Source: Geosiphon pyriformis
Lineage: Eukaryota; Glomeromycota; Glomeromycetes; Archaeosporales; Geosiphonaceae
Assembly (NCBI GenBank): GCA_016748015.1
Contig: JAAOMT010000098.1
Span: forward strand, 62,310-126,309
Direction of reading: 5' to 3'
Length of the DNA: 64,000 nucleotides
Each line of letters opens with the position of its first letter. Within the stretch, counting starts at the first letter, position 1. Of this stretch, positions 39,392 through 52,634 are shown piece by piece. The notes under the pieces were generated by a model that saw only the letters and a program-made list of their open reading frames with translations, had not been told where the DNA came from and ran no database searches. Both the position numbers and the translations under genes were made by a program.

Positions 39392-39872
39392 CCTTTTACA
39401 TACATATATATAGAAAATTAAATATCAAACCTATGGTTATGATGCATAGCTAAATTCAAATTCTCTTGAAACAATATTTAATTTAATATTCCACGAAATT
39501 CAAAATCATCCAAATTTGCCAAATCATCATTTTTACAATTGAGCACATTCGGTTGAAAGTTTGTGAAACAGCTAGAACACAAAATTGTACAATTGTTCCA
39601 CAATAATACAATTTCTTCACCGGTACAACGAGTGTAAAACAGCAGGTTAGATTTAAAGTTTGAACTTCAGTTCAAGTGGAGAAGTTTATGACTTATGTAA
39701 TGAAATCCCAAAATAATAGATAAAACTAATGATTTTCTTGCTTGAACTTGAATATTAAAATTTATAAGTTCTTAGGCACTTTTGTCTCAGAATTTCAAAG
39801 ATACATCAAATGTTAATGAAGAAATTGTTTAAATAAAATATCAAAAAAATTATTTCCAAAAGAAATTTAATA
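38936..39872. other. Intergenic, upstream of the membrane protein
   Basis: Contains an (AAT)n array at about 39311-39388 with one interruption. Probably includes the promoter of the gene at 39873. No gene seen. Confidence 0.5.
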
Positions 39873-42800
39873 ATGCCGAAATATTTAATACGACTAGAAT
39901 CATTTTCATTTGTTATCTTATACATTTTTGCATTAGCATTTTGCACAATTTTAAGTACTACAAACGGTTACAAAATATATACATTCCCAGAAAATGAGAC
40001 AGGTCTAACAACGGAGACTGGTAGTGGTCAACACTGGACCGATCATTCGATATTTTTACGTTTAATACGACGAATAAATGCTTCATGTAGCGAACCAAAA
40101 GCTTTTTTTCGAATAATAAGACCAGATTGGACTGTTTTACGTCTAGACGTGGATTTACCAGCACAAATGCGATATGATGTTTGCAAAATGTGGAATTCAG
40201 ATAAGGTTCATGCACGAGTTTTGAAACCACCTTATTTTTTGCTGAGTTACATAAATGCAACAAAGAAATCGAATAGCGAAGATTTTAATTATTTTCGTAT
40301 GGGAGTATTAATGGATTGGAATGGAACCATTCACAAGTAGGTTTACTTTGATTAAGAATCACACGTCATATTCAATGAATTGAAGAAATTATCTTTTTTA
40401 AATATGATATCTCAATTTATTTAGTTACTTTCCTTTAACGGAAATTCAAGAATTTCCAAGTGATGGCATTATTATTCATAATGTGAATCCTGATAATGGA
40501 TTCATGTACATTTATGGTGCAACCATGAATAATCTAATTAGTTGGGTAAAATATTCAACTGTGTGAGTCTTGTTTTCAATTTCAATTTCAAGTTGGATTT
40601 TTGATTTTCATCTCAAAACTTATTTTAAATCATACTTTCGGGCCAGTCATGAAAACTCTACGATAACCCGGCTCTCGAGTGGTACTCTTGAAAAACCAGT
40701 TTACTCAGCATTTCCATTTGCAATGTTAGAGGGTGGATATGGCATTGCGTACACCATAAATGATACTTTCAGCGTAAATCAAACCAATATTACCCAATCA
40801 ATGCAGCCTCAGTGGGAAGCAAGGGTCACTTTTCTTCGTTCAGATACCAATAATTTCACTCAACCTTTTATCATATTTCAGACAACACAAAAACTTTCGC
40901 GTTGTTTAATTTATTCTTGCAATGCACCTTTCGACGCTGATGGCTATAAATGCCTGCTTCACATTGAAAAAATTGATGAAAATACCAAGCAACAAATTTA
41001 TATGAATGTATGGTTTTTAAGTAGTGGATCAGTCTATCGATTAGAATATCTCCCCTTTAACCGTCCTAATGAAGCCGTGAATGATATTACACCATTATTT
41101 TATGGAGGTTTTTTGATGACTGTCTATAATAAGCAAGGAATTGATAATAGTAGCATCATCGGATATACGTACGATCAATCAGGAAAATCAACAGGCGATT
41201 GGAATATTCCTGATGATGTCCGAGTTTCTGACATTTATGATGTTTATCCAAACAATACTCTTTGGGCACTTTCATCACTTGATAATTCAAGCTTTAGCAT
41301 TCTTACCACCGAGTTGCAAAGATTTACTGAAGGTTTATTCTTTATCTCTGATTTTTTGCATAGTAAAACTATTTCGAAAGAGCTAATAATTATTCTCCTC
41401 TAATAAATCAGATAAGGGATACGGAAACCCTAAAGTAGTGTCAAGCGATCCACCAATTAACGCCACAATCAAAAATACTCTTACCAATATTACTATTAGC
41501 TTTGCTCAAGAAATTACTCGCTCAAATGCAAATATCTCAATATATCAATCAACCCCAGATGGTGACTTATTACGCCAAACTTTTTCTGGCCTTTCAGACT
41601 GGTGCACCATTGTCAATATGAGCTTATCATTTCAAATTCTCTTGAGTTCTTTTAATCAACCCGGAGCAAATTATTATGTGAAAATGGAAAATAATTTCAT
41701 TAAATCAAAATCTCTCGGTGAGCCTATGTTAGGAATTGGAAAAACCGGGTTTCCTCTAGTGATGGGTGAGAAATTTTATCTTAAATTCTTAAATCTTTTT
41801 AAGATCAAAATTTCAACTCTTTGATAAAAAATTTATCACAATTTAGATGAAAAGGGTGACCAATACTCAGGTATACTTATTATCAATTGTTATTTTGCGA
41901 ATCTAATATAATATATGGAGTTTACTTGATAATATTAAGCATTTTTCTTTGATTTCAGATGATGCAACTGCTCTGCTTCGTTTAAATCTTCAGGGGTCTA
42001 AATATTATAAAACACTTACCAAACACCAGAAAGACGATTTTTTGCATCAGCTACGTGATGAAATGATAAAATTAACACCAATTGAGTCTGGGCGTCTTGC
42101 AGCAACTGGTCGGACCCAAATCGATGGATATTCTAAACAAGTTTTAATACAGTTCGAGATTGAGGGTTCTCGAACTTCAAAGATAAACACGAAGCATATA
42201 ATCAATGATTTAAATACAATGATCAGATATAAGAAATTCACTTCATTTTCCTTCTCCAATGTGACATCACTCACTGATGAAGACTATGGATTTGCTCCAA
42301 CACGTGAGTATTTATTGAGCTATTTTTTATTTACTTTATAAATAATTTAAATTAAAACGCTTTCACCTTTAAATTCTAGCTGATTTATGGAATAAGTATA
42401 AATACAAGGTATTCTACCTCGTTGGTGGTATAGTGCTAGTATCCACAGCATTTTTAATAGGACATATTAGATTCCCAGAGGTAAAATAATTTTCTGTAAA
42501 TTCAATTAGAAACTTTTGAAATTTTCAGCCTTTCATTTAACTTTTTTTGAAAATTTTAGGGAAAGAATTGGGTTGTTTTCCAGTTTGCCCTTATTGTAAT
42601 TGATTTAATTTTAGATATTACATTTATCGTGAACAATGGCAGAGATGTCCAATCACTCTTTTATCCAAGGTTAGTAGACTTTTTAATATATAAATAATTT
42701 AACTTCACAATATTGACCCGGGTTTTCCATTTAGCATCGCAATTTTCTGTTTATCGATTTTATTTAATGGGATTCTCGCATTTCTTGTGATCCTTCATGA

Positions 42801-43442
42801 AAATGCCCAACATCACAAGTTTCTCAATTGGTTCGAGAAACATATTCGAGCGGCAACATTCTTTGTGATTATTAGCGGGGCCGATGTTGATGCTCTTAAT
42901 ATACTATCTTCGGAATATGCCGGTTTGGATATTTTTGCGGCTCCATTTTCTCAAAAAGCTAAAATATGGATATTTTGGGGTAGCTTCATCTCTTTTTTCA
43001 TTGAAGATATACCGCAATTTATTATTCAAGTAAGATGGATATCATTTATACTCTTGAAAATCAAATATTTAACCATGTCAAATCAATCTAACTCATAAAT
43101 TCTTTCGGACAGGTGCTTTACAAACAATCGACAATATCATATGACATAATTCCATTTCTAACTCTTATAACAGCATCCATAATTCTCGGCAATAATTTAA
43201 TTATTCGATCATTTCATCTATTCAATTCTTTATTCAGAAAAAAACATTATAAACAAACTTCTCAAAACATAAATGAAGATACTACAAAAGTCCATGACGC
43301 ATCAATAGTAGACAAGAATATTTTACCGAGTTCCACAGAAGAATTTGATCAAAATCTTCAAGGATTGAGTCATTCATTTCTGAGTAATGATGAGGTTTTA
43401 AGGAATATTGATGGAGAAAGGATAAATACCACAGTTGTCTAG
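39873..43442 (+). CDS. Receptor-like multi-pass membrane protein, family unknown
   Basis: Ten exons, all phase-consistent: 39873-40336, 40425-40562, 40593-41332, 41412-41765, 41847-41870, 41959-42303, 42380-42480, 42560-42669, 42735-43029 and 43113-43442; 966 residues. The N-terminus is a signal peptide or anchor (FVILYIFALAFCTIL). About 730 residues of predicted extracellular sequence follow with many N-x-S/T sequons (for example NETG, NASC, NATK, NGTI, NQTNIT, NNFT) and a few Cys. Exon 6 (ALLRLNLQGSKYY...) could be a separate membrane-proximal domain. Five or six membrane segments come next, starting VFYLVGGIVLVSTAFLIG in exon 7, and including VVFQFALIVIDLILD, IAIFCLSILFNGILAFLVIL, a segment around FFVIISGADVDALNIL, IFWGSFISFFIEDIPQFIIQ and the IIPFLTLITASIILG segment. 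The last 80 residues are a polar, Ser/Asn/Asp-rich cytosolic tail. No known domain was recognised; the design suggests a surface sensor or channel-like protein. Confidence 0.8.
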
Positions 43443-44384
43443 AAAATTCCCATAAATTAAATCCATATATTTTACAATTTAGCAGGATTTTTTCTTCATA
43501 AATTATATATAATACTCTTACTAATCTCTTATATTTATTGCAAATCGATTTCTCCTGTATTTTATCTTTTCCAATTTTTGCATATTACCATGATTTCTCA
43601 TGCTATCCCATTTGTACATTGCAACAATTACTTATACTTTTATTCCAGTGTTTTTTTACCTTCTCAATTTTTGTATATGTTTTTCTTATTCTTGAACATT
43701 CATAAAGATTCTCACATTATATTTGCCATAATGATTCTTATGGAATGTTATTGAAAATGAAGTGGATATCTAAGATTTTGTTCAAAGGCTCAATGTAAAA
43801 ACAACATATTCTGTATATTGTATATTAAAATTAATAAACTTCTTACGTCAATATTACAAGGCAGATTATTTTGTTTCTTTTTTGAATATACTTAGCTTCT
43901 TGCTTTTTCATACAATATCAAAGTACCTAAATAAAAACGTACTTAAATATTAAATAAATAATATTTAAATAATTTCAATTTCAAATATATATATAAATTA
44001 AGTACTTTCATATATTATTATTCTTATTAAACTTTCAATAGAGATAAATATATTATAATATGAAATATTTCATGAAGGTACTTTAATTTCAAAATTATAT
44101 TAAAATTTTTTTAAATGCAATATTAAGTAATCATTAATAAATTAGCGATTTTCCATAAGAATTAATATTTGATATTTATTATAAAAATTTATTATTGTTC
44201 TGCAAACAATCATATTAGATTATAAAACCATGAACTTGAGAAATTAATCATTTATTTAATTTCATTCAAAAATATATCGCAAATACTTTTTTAATTTGAT
44301 TCGAAAATCAATTGAAAAATAAATAGAATCCAATTGTTTAATTTATTTGCATATCTATGTATGTCAATAAATTGTAGACTTTGA
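43443..44384. other. Intergenic, 3' flank, no gene seen
   Basis: The first 400 bases have moderate composition and are probably 3' UTR; the rest is AT-rich. Confidence 0.5.
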
Positions 44385-45145
44385 GGCGTAGATATAAGCT
44401 GTAGGGTTTGCACAGTTCCTCCCTAACCTCAATTTAATAGCAGTAAGCCGATTCAATGGGTTGACATTCCAACACTTTTCAATCACTTCAGCATATACCA
44501 AAAGAGGAAATTTATGTATTAGGTCTTTTACTATTTAGAATATCTATTATAAGATAGTATCATGCGAATCATAAAGGGAGGCTTTTCTGTTGCTAATTCC
44601 CATAATAAAACCGCAAAACTTAACTTTTCTATTAGAAGTTCCGGTGGAATGTATGAAATTTACGGAGTAAATTTTTTTTCCTCATTCATTATTTACTGGT
44701 TGGCATAATAGAAGCCGCACTAATCTTCACGGTGAATTAAAGCAGCTCTATAAAATATAAAAAGACCAGAAGCAACACCAAATGCTATTGATAATTTATC
44801 ATCATGACGAGGAAATACTTGCAGATATCCCATATTTAGCAAGCTTCATTACTAATCCATATCCGAGTGTTTCAGAAACCATTTATATTGACTTAAAAAT
44901 AGAAATTATTTAATCATAAAAATAAATCCCTCTTTGAAAAGTTCTTTGATATTTCTGCAAATATATTATTATTATTATTATTATTAGTAGGAACATAAAG
45001 GGTTTTTTAATTATTTCATGAGTAGCTTGGCTTCCACTTGAGAAATTCTTGCAAAGATTTTCATAGAAAAAAACGGCATGGCGTGCGCCTATTTTTACAT
45101 TCGTCGCAATTCCGGTGGAGTTTTTTCTATTTGTGAATTTTCCAT
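44385..45145 (-). pseudogene. Decayed kinase of the same family as the 59 and 62 kb genes
   Basis: Minus strand. It opens with a start-like MENSQIEKT (compare MENKEVKRT at 62610), then a frameshifted ENLCKNFSSGSQATHEIIK (compare KLYKNFSSGNKEVDEIIKN). An (ATT)n insertion lies at about 44963-44986. Further on are a damaged IHRED with a stop, then YIPPELLIEKL, LLWELATEKPPF and finally YAEVIEKCWNVNPLNR. Motifs are in the right order but in different frames with stops, so it is dead. Confidence 0.78.
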
Positions 45146-47954
45146 AATATATAAATTACAAAGTGTAAGTTTTCTGTTAATTTAATAAGTTCTCGAATTA
45201 TGGATGTTTTAACTCTTCACCCTATTATTATTTGTTACTCTGCATTCGCCGAAACCAGGATTAATCTGGTTGATTTCTTTAATGTTACCAGACATTCTAA
45301 AGAGTTTCTTATTAATAAAAGATCCTCTCATTAAGAGTTAATAAATTACTAGCATCAGGAAATTTAGCCGTCACGAGTTTAAGCATACCATTAGACCGAA
45401 GAGTTTTATACTCTCTAAAAGCCGAACTGCATTTTATTAATTATAGGTTTAATTTTTAATAAAGAAATACATGAAAGCTTAAAAATAAATATAAATTTCA
45501 ATAAATTATTTATTCTTTTAAAAAGCTTTAATCAATTTTAACTTGAACTGGTTGAACTTTATCTAAATTACTTAAAATCTATTTAAAATACATGAATTTC
45601 AGCTGAAATTTATCTAAAATGCCTAGATTTCAGCCTAAACTGCTTAAATTTTATCTTGTACCAAAAGTTTAAAATTCTATATGTTTTAATTATAGTATTT
45701 TGTTACATTTATAGTTTAAAAATTATTATTTTGTGCTATTTAGATATAAAAATTATTTTTTGTTTTAATTGTAATCATGAAAATACAAAAGAAAAGTTAT
45801 TTTAATTTTAAGATTTGTTTTAAAAAATTTATAAAATTTTGTTATTAACAATATATAATTTATTTGATTTACATTTTCGATTTTTAATGCAAATTTTTTT
45901 TGATAAAAATTTAAACATATATTTTAAAATAGTATAATTAATTAAAAACATATATTTATTATGTGATTATTTATTAAATACAAATTATATTTTTTAAAAT
46001 GTAAAAATCAAACATATTGATTTATGAATTTTATATTTTTGAAATTACAATTTTAATTATTATTAATAATTTAATAAATTTGAGTTTATCAGATTTTTAA
46101 GCTCACAAAAGCCAAAAAAATTTAAATATAAGAAATTATTTTATTTTATTTTTTAATGTGTTATAAAAATTTTTTTTAGTAAAAAAAGTTTCTAAAATCA
46201 TTAATAATAGGTTATTTTTCATAATTAAATTTTTTTGATTTGTTATTGGTTTATACTTATTAACACAAATATAACAATAAAATTAATTAAATTTATATAT
46301 TAAACATTGTAATTATATAATGAAACAATAACATTATTCGAAATAATTAATCAAATTTTTGTTTTTTCTCATAAATTTTTTTAAAAATTGATATTAATTA
46401 TAAAGCATAATAAAAAAATTATGATAAAAAATATTTTTGTAAAACTGAATTATATTAAATAATAAATAAAAGTCATTAACATAGATTTATTATAAGTTTA
46501 ATAATCACATCATTATTTGATTGTATTACAAAATAAAAAATATTATTATGGAATAGTTATAAAAAATTGATTGCTAATATGTTCAAAAAACAGAATTAAC
46601 TAGATATAAAAATTAATTAAGATAATAATTATAAAAAATTAATAAATTATTTTATATCAAGTATATAAATACAATATTTAAATAAATAATTGCATAATTT
46701 TTTGTTATGCTTAAAATATTATTGAATTTTTAACAATCTTAACAATTTTTATTTAAATTACAAAAATTAAACATAATTCATTTATAATGTTGAAAATGTC
46801 GTATTTGCAATAATTTTACTTATAATAAACAATTTATTTTTAAAGTTAATAACTTTACCACTCTATAATTGTTAATAATATAAAAAACATAATGAAAATA
46901 AGAACACTTAATTGTATTTAAACATTATAATTTAAATAATAAAATACAAATAAAGTGGTTTTATTAATTTTTTTTATACATTTTGAATTTTTGCATTTGT
47001 AAATAAAAATAAATTTTAAAAGTTTTGTAGTATAATTCTGTTTTAATTTTTTATAATATAATAGCATTTTTTAAAATAAAATAACCATTTTAATTTTTTT
47101 TTAAAATGCTAGTTTTTTAATATTTAAGATGGTAAATGTTTTCTTATAATGTCATCATCGCCAAAATAAATATTGTAATAAATCTTTGAATTTAACCAAA
47201 ATTTCAGTGATCAATTTGCCAACTATATTAAATTTGTTTCATTAATCCGAATGTTTAATACTTGTCAAGCAAAGTTTTAGGTTATTCATTCTTTAGACAC
47301 TATATATTTACTTTTTATATTCTGGAGAGATCATTCTATGTGAGTAATACTCTGGTGTTGGCAATCCGTAGTATCCTAAAGATTTAAAACAAAATATTTT
47401 TGAAATTATAAATCAATATTAAACATATAAATTTTTTAAATTGGTATCAATTATAAGAGTTATTAGCCCCAAATATAACTATTTTAGGGAAGTTAGATTC
47501 ATATAGCAAGAATATGATTACTAAATGGAGGATAAAGTTGGGCTTTTTAGATATAAAGGAACGTCTTTCCATCTGCAAAAAAACTTTCAAGGACCTAGTT
47601 CGACCTCTGAGATTCAATTATTAATTTAATCCATCTTAATGTTCAGTAGAAGAATGATATTCATTTCCATGTAAGATTGTAAGCACTTCTTCGGAAAAAC
47701 CAAAGTTTTGTGCACTACATATTTAATTCTGGATGAGGTTAGATATTAGACGAAAAAGATTGAGAAAGTAGACTAAGAGGGTTAAATTTTTGCCAATACG
47801 ATATTGCAATGTAGAATCGAGGTTAATCATTACTATGATAAGCCGATCAACTGGCCCATAAAATTATAGAAATTAGGTTTGTCATTGTTATGCTCTTGTT
47901 ATCAATTTTTCAACAAAATATTTTTCAATTTTAATATTATCACAACCGGGTAAC
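45146..47954. other. AT-rich intergenic region, no gene seen
   Basis: From about 45,480 to 47,140 the DNA is almost GC-free (9 G/C in the row at 46501). After 47,200 the composition becomes normal, and this last 700 bases upstream of the Lon start probably holds its promoter; a few short minus-strand frames near 47,320 are not interpretable. Confidence 0.55.
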
Positions 47955-50900
47955 ATGGACAACAAAACTAACTTGAAAATTCCTTCAAAAATTCCAATCG
48001 TCCCAATCAAAAATAAAGTATTACTCCCTGGGCTCGTGTTACGACTTCAAATTGGTCGCAAAGATACTGTGCAATTAATGCAACAGTTTTATCGATCCTC
48101 TGATAATTCACGGGAATCAAATTACATTGTTGGATGTGTCCCTTTTCAACCTTCGCTCAGTAAAGTAAATCCAACGGATGTAAATGCTAATAATTCATCG
48201 GACACTGCCATAACTTCTGTGCCTTTGATCAATACAAAAGTTTCGATCCCTACAAATGATATAAATTCAACCAAGAAACCCGGTGCAGAAAACCTTTTGA
48301 ATCAACCGATTACGCCTTCAGATTTGCACCAATTTGGTTGCGCTGCACGTATTGTTAGATTAGAAAAAGTGGTTGGTGGTGGATTTATGGCTATTGTAGA
48401 AGGTAACTATTAAATATTCTAGGAATGTTCAAAAAAAAATGGTTGAACCAAGAAAATCTAATTTTTCCTTCCTGATGATTTTTATAAAGGTGTTGCCCGT
48501 ATGAGAATTGATCGATATGTCACGCTGAGACCATTTTTTGAGGCCGAAGTAACGGCGTTCCCGGAACCGGGTACCTGAAATTAAACTTGCAAATCCTAAA
48601 ATCCTTTTTTAAAACAAAATTTAATATCTAGCTATCTCTTTTTTCAAGTTCTTCTCAAAGACGATCAAGAGCTACAAGATCTTATAATTTCTCTGAAATC
48701 TACTGCCAGGGAACTTTTGGCGATGCTCCAAGATCTTAAAATCCCTACCCCTTTGTTAGCAGAACTTCAAAAATATATCGATGGTGTGTCTGCTGGATCT
48801 TTGGCTGACTTGCTTGTTAGCACCCTTGAAACAACCTATGAAGAAAAGCTTGAAATCCTCGATGCTATCAATCTCAAAACAAGGATATCCCGAGCGATTG
48901 ATTTATTAACGAGGCAGATTCATGTAGGCTAATTTATGGAAATTCTAATGATTATAATTTAAAATTAATAAAATTATTTATACCTAAAACAGGTATTAAA
49001 AATATCTCAAAAAATTCATTCAACGGTCGAAGGAAAATTAAGTAAAAAACAAAGAGAATTTTATTTAAGGCAACAGGTAATTTCATCATAGCTTAATAAG
49101 GTTAATTTTAAATTTCATAAAAAGGAATATTTCTATAAATTTCCTGCGTTTTAACAGCTCGCAGCAATCAAAGATGAACTAGGAGAGCGAGATGAATCAT
49201 CAACTGAAGATGATGATGTTGCTGATTTATCTAAGCGACTTCAAGAAGCAGGCCTCTCACCTGAAGGTAGGAAGCTAAATACGAATATTCTGTTAAAAGG
49301 CTATTAATTTTAAGATTACTTTGGAGCATATCTATTAATATGTTCTAAAATAGCTCAAAAGGCTGCACAACGTGAGTTGAAACGCTTAAAGCGTATGCAT
49401 CCCACACAAGCCGAATATCAAGTAGTTCGTACATATCTTGAATGGCTCTCGGAAATTCCATGGAGTAAAACGACTTCAGATATATTAGATATTGAAAAGG
49501 CGCGTCAACAACTTGAAGATGATCATTATGGTCTTGAGCCCGTCAAGAAGCGAGTTTTAGAATACTTGGCGGTTCTTAAATTGAAGGAAGACATGAAGGG
49601 TCCAATTCTGTGCTTACTAGGTCCGCCTGGTGTTGGGAAAACTTCATTGGGCAAAAGTATTGCCAATGCACTTGGAAGAAAATTTTATCGGCTTTCTTTG
49701 GGTGGTGTCAGAGATGAGGCCGAAATTCGTGGTCATCGTCGCACTTATATTGGAGCTATGCCCGGATTAATAGCTCAAGGTTTAAAGCGGGTGGGAGTCA
49801 ATAATCCGGTGTTTCTGTTAGGTGAGTAGGAATATTTTAACATTTCTATTTGTCTTTTTACGCGATTGGAGTTTCTCCTAACTTTGCTCGATTAATTTTC
49901 TAAAATTTTAAAGATGAAATTGATAAAGTTGGTAATTTGAGCAATCATGGAGACCCATCAGCCGCTCTACTCGAAGTTCTCGATCCGGAACAAAATAACA
50001 CGTTTACTGATCATTACTTAAACGTTCCTCTGGATCTCTCCAAAGTACTCTTTATTGCCACAGCCAATCAAGCAGATACAATATCGGCACCTCTACTTGA
50101 TCGAATGGAATTGATCTCATTACCAGGTTACACATTTGATGAAAAAATACAGATTGCCCAAAGGCATTTATTGCCCAAACAAATCGCCTCCCATGGTCTT
50201 GCACCTGGACATGTGAAGATTAGCGATGAAGTGATGCTCAAGATAGCCACAGGCTATACGCGCGAGGCCGGAGTAAGAAATTTGGAAAGAGAAATCGCTG
50301 GAGTTTGTAGAGCTAAGGCGGTAAAGTTTGCCGACGCAAAAGAAAAAGGAACGATTAATGAGTATCAAGGAGAAATCAAATTTAACGATGTAGAAGATAT
50401 ATTAGGGGTAATCTTCTGGAAATAATAAATATTTGGTTGTTATTCTTTGAAATTACTGATCGTCTTAATATTCTCTTGATAAAATTAGGTGGAAAAATAT
50501 GACGATGAAGTTGCCGAACGAACGGCTAGACCTGGAGTAGTCACTGGCTTGGCATGGACCTCCTCAGGTTCTGGTGGGATATTATTTATCGAAGTGACAC
50601 AGATGTCAGGGAAAGGTGCCCTTCAATTAACAGGTAACTTGCTTTCAGAAGGTTATTTTGAAGTTAAAAGCAAAAAGCTAATTATAAAATATCGATTGAT
50701 TTAGGTAAATTAGGTGCGGTCATTAAAGAATCAGCTCACATAGGATTATCTTGGGTACGATCTCATGCATACCAGCTTGGAATCACTACTGCCACAACTG
50801 AGAATACCTTCTTTTCTGAGCGGGATGTTCACATACACTTTCCCGCGGGTGCGGTTGCAAAAGATGGCCCCTCTGCGGGTGTAGCTTTGATCACTGCTTT

Positions 50901-51213
50901 AGTGTCATTATTTATTCATAAAAATGTTGCTCCTACTACTGCAATGACTGGTGAGATTACGTTACGTGGACAGGTTCTACCAGTTGGAGGGATAAAGGAA
51001 AAAGTGATTGCAGCACATCGTGCCGGCATCAAAAAAGTGATCTTACCCAAAAGAAATCGAAAGGATGTGGAAGGCGATGTACCAGAACGCATTCGAAATG
51101 ATATTCAGTTTGTATATGCGCAAAATATGTTTGATGTTTTGGCTGCGGCATTCGAAGGAGAACAAATATGGAATGTTACTCATCCAATAGTAGAGGTTGA
51201 GAGTCGATTGTAA
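47955..51213 (+). CDS. LONP2: Peroxisomal Lon protease
   Basis: Nine exons, all GT-AG and in phase: 47955-48402, 48490-48570, 48649-48923, 48993-49076, 49158-49266, 49354-49821, 49914-50407, 50489-50633 and 50705-51213; 870 residues, close to the usual length of peroxisomal Lon. The N-terminal LON substrate-recognition domain begins [14 protein letters not shown]. The AAA+ module has Walker [10 protein letters not shown] (about 423), Walker B VFLLDEIDK, and [11 protein letters not shown]. The protease domain has the catalytic Ser in KDGPSAG (about 758) and Lys in [17 protein letters not shown] (about 799), the Lon dyad. The C-terminus is VESRL: SRL is a PTS1 peroxisomal signal, and there is no N-terminal mitochondrial presequence. 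It is expected to be a hexameric ATP-dependent protease of the peroxisome matrix, removing damaged proteins and helping import. Intact. Confidence 0.95.
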
Positions 51214-51529
51214 AATGATGACGATGTAACTTTTTTTATTTTTATGTTTTGAATTTGAATTTTAGAATTTAGCATTTTTTATTGTTGATATTAGGAATCT
51301 AGAGTACGAAAAATAATAGAGTAAATGTATTAGGAAATTATAAGATTAAAAGATCAGGATTGGAAATTAAGCTTTTTTCTCAGCTTTCAAAGAGAATGTA
51401 ATATTCACGATGCATTTTGATTCAAGATCTCGAGCTCTAGCATCCATCCTAAAAACATTTTAAAGTCTTAAACTTGTAAACTAAAAATGCGTCGATAATT
51501 TTCTTCTACGCCTTGAAACATCATTTGTT
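51214..51529. other. 3' flank of Lon, no gene seen
   Basis: Probably 3' UTR of the Lon gene. No coding frame. Confidence 0.5.
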
Positions 51530-51808
51530 GAGAATAAATGCTTTATTTTTTTCAATAATTATTAATATTTACAAATTTTATGTAGTTTTAATAATAAAGC
51601 TTCAAACATTTAGAATAAGCATAAGTCCCCATGACGTTTACATAGAATGACGATTTCCTCAGAACTATCATTTTCATTCTGATTTATGCTATCTCAAAAA
51701 AGGATGGCAAAACCAGTAGCAATTAACGCGACGATACATATATTGAATTCGGAGATTAACACGTTGCCAGCCGAGAATAGAACTGGTGATGTTTTAGTCG
51801 GTCACTAA
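51530..51808 (-). pseudogene. Inverted partial copy of the 3' end of the 56-57 kb surface-protein gene
   Basis: Read on the minus strand, this encodes PTKTSPVLFSAGNVLI, then ATGFAILF and a stop, and continues into a 3' flank that matches 57286-57450 (including GTTTGAAGCTTTAT and TTTGTAAATATTAATAATTA). The counterpart of the breakpoint at 51808 is inside the last exon of the plus-strand gene at about 57178. One T fewer in the final T run shortens the reading frame by two codons. Several substitutions, including one changing FESNIG to SEFNIC, show it is not very recent. Confidence 0.85.
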
Positions 51809-52634
51809 AAATTTTTTCTTAAATAATAAACTTAATTAAAAAAATTTACAACTACTTTTAAAATCTTATTATTAATATGTTTAGTCACACTATTATTTAT
51901 AATAATAATAACATTAATACCAAAATAATTTGATTTTTTGCTAGTAACAAAAACTTTAATCCAAAGTCTAAAAGTATTTTTTAACTTAGTTTCAGTTAAA
52001 ATAGAAATTGTATTGTCTATTTTCTTATGCCATCTAATAATATTCTCTTGCTTAGTCAGATTATTTATCTACTCATTTTATCCCTACTGAATTTTTATCG
52101 ATTATCTTTGAAGGATCTATTCAAGCCTGATCATTTGCATTTTTCAAATTCTGGGACTTTGTTCTAGAAATACTTTGAGCAATAATTGTTTCAGTTACGA
52201 TTCATTCTTCAAATATTCAAATGCGAATGAATCCACACAAATTTCGATTTTTTCTTTAAGTTTATTCTAAGAAATAATATGAATCTTAAGCTATTCTATC
52301 TTTTCACTTTTTTCAAACGAAAATTTTCACAAGTTTATTAAAGACTTAAGATATCTCAATCTTCAAGAAATTGCCGATGCTTTTATGTAAAAAACTTTGT
52401 TAAACTAGATACCATAATATTGAATTTTTAGAGTGTCCCGATTGAATTATACGAAAACTAATTTTTCAAATGAAATTCCTCAACCTATCTTTTATCGCAT
52501 TACTTTTGATACAGCGAAATGCAAGCCCGTTATGTTAGTGGTTAAATCAAGGTTAGAATTAATCCTTTACCGTCCAGTTTTGGAAATGGATAAATCTATC
52601 CAAATATCAAGCTACCCATTCCTCAATTTATTAC
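51809..52634. other. Region between gene relics, no supported gene
   Basis: AT-rich at first. An open frame at 52433-52681 is not recognised; its 3' part overlaps, in another frame, the start of the monooxygenase-like scrap. Confidence 0.45.
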
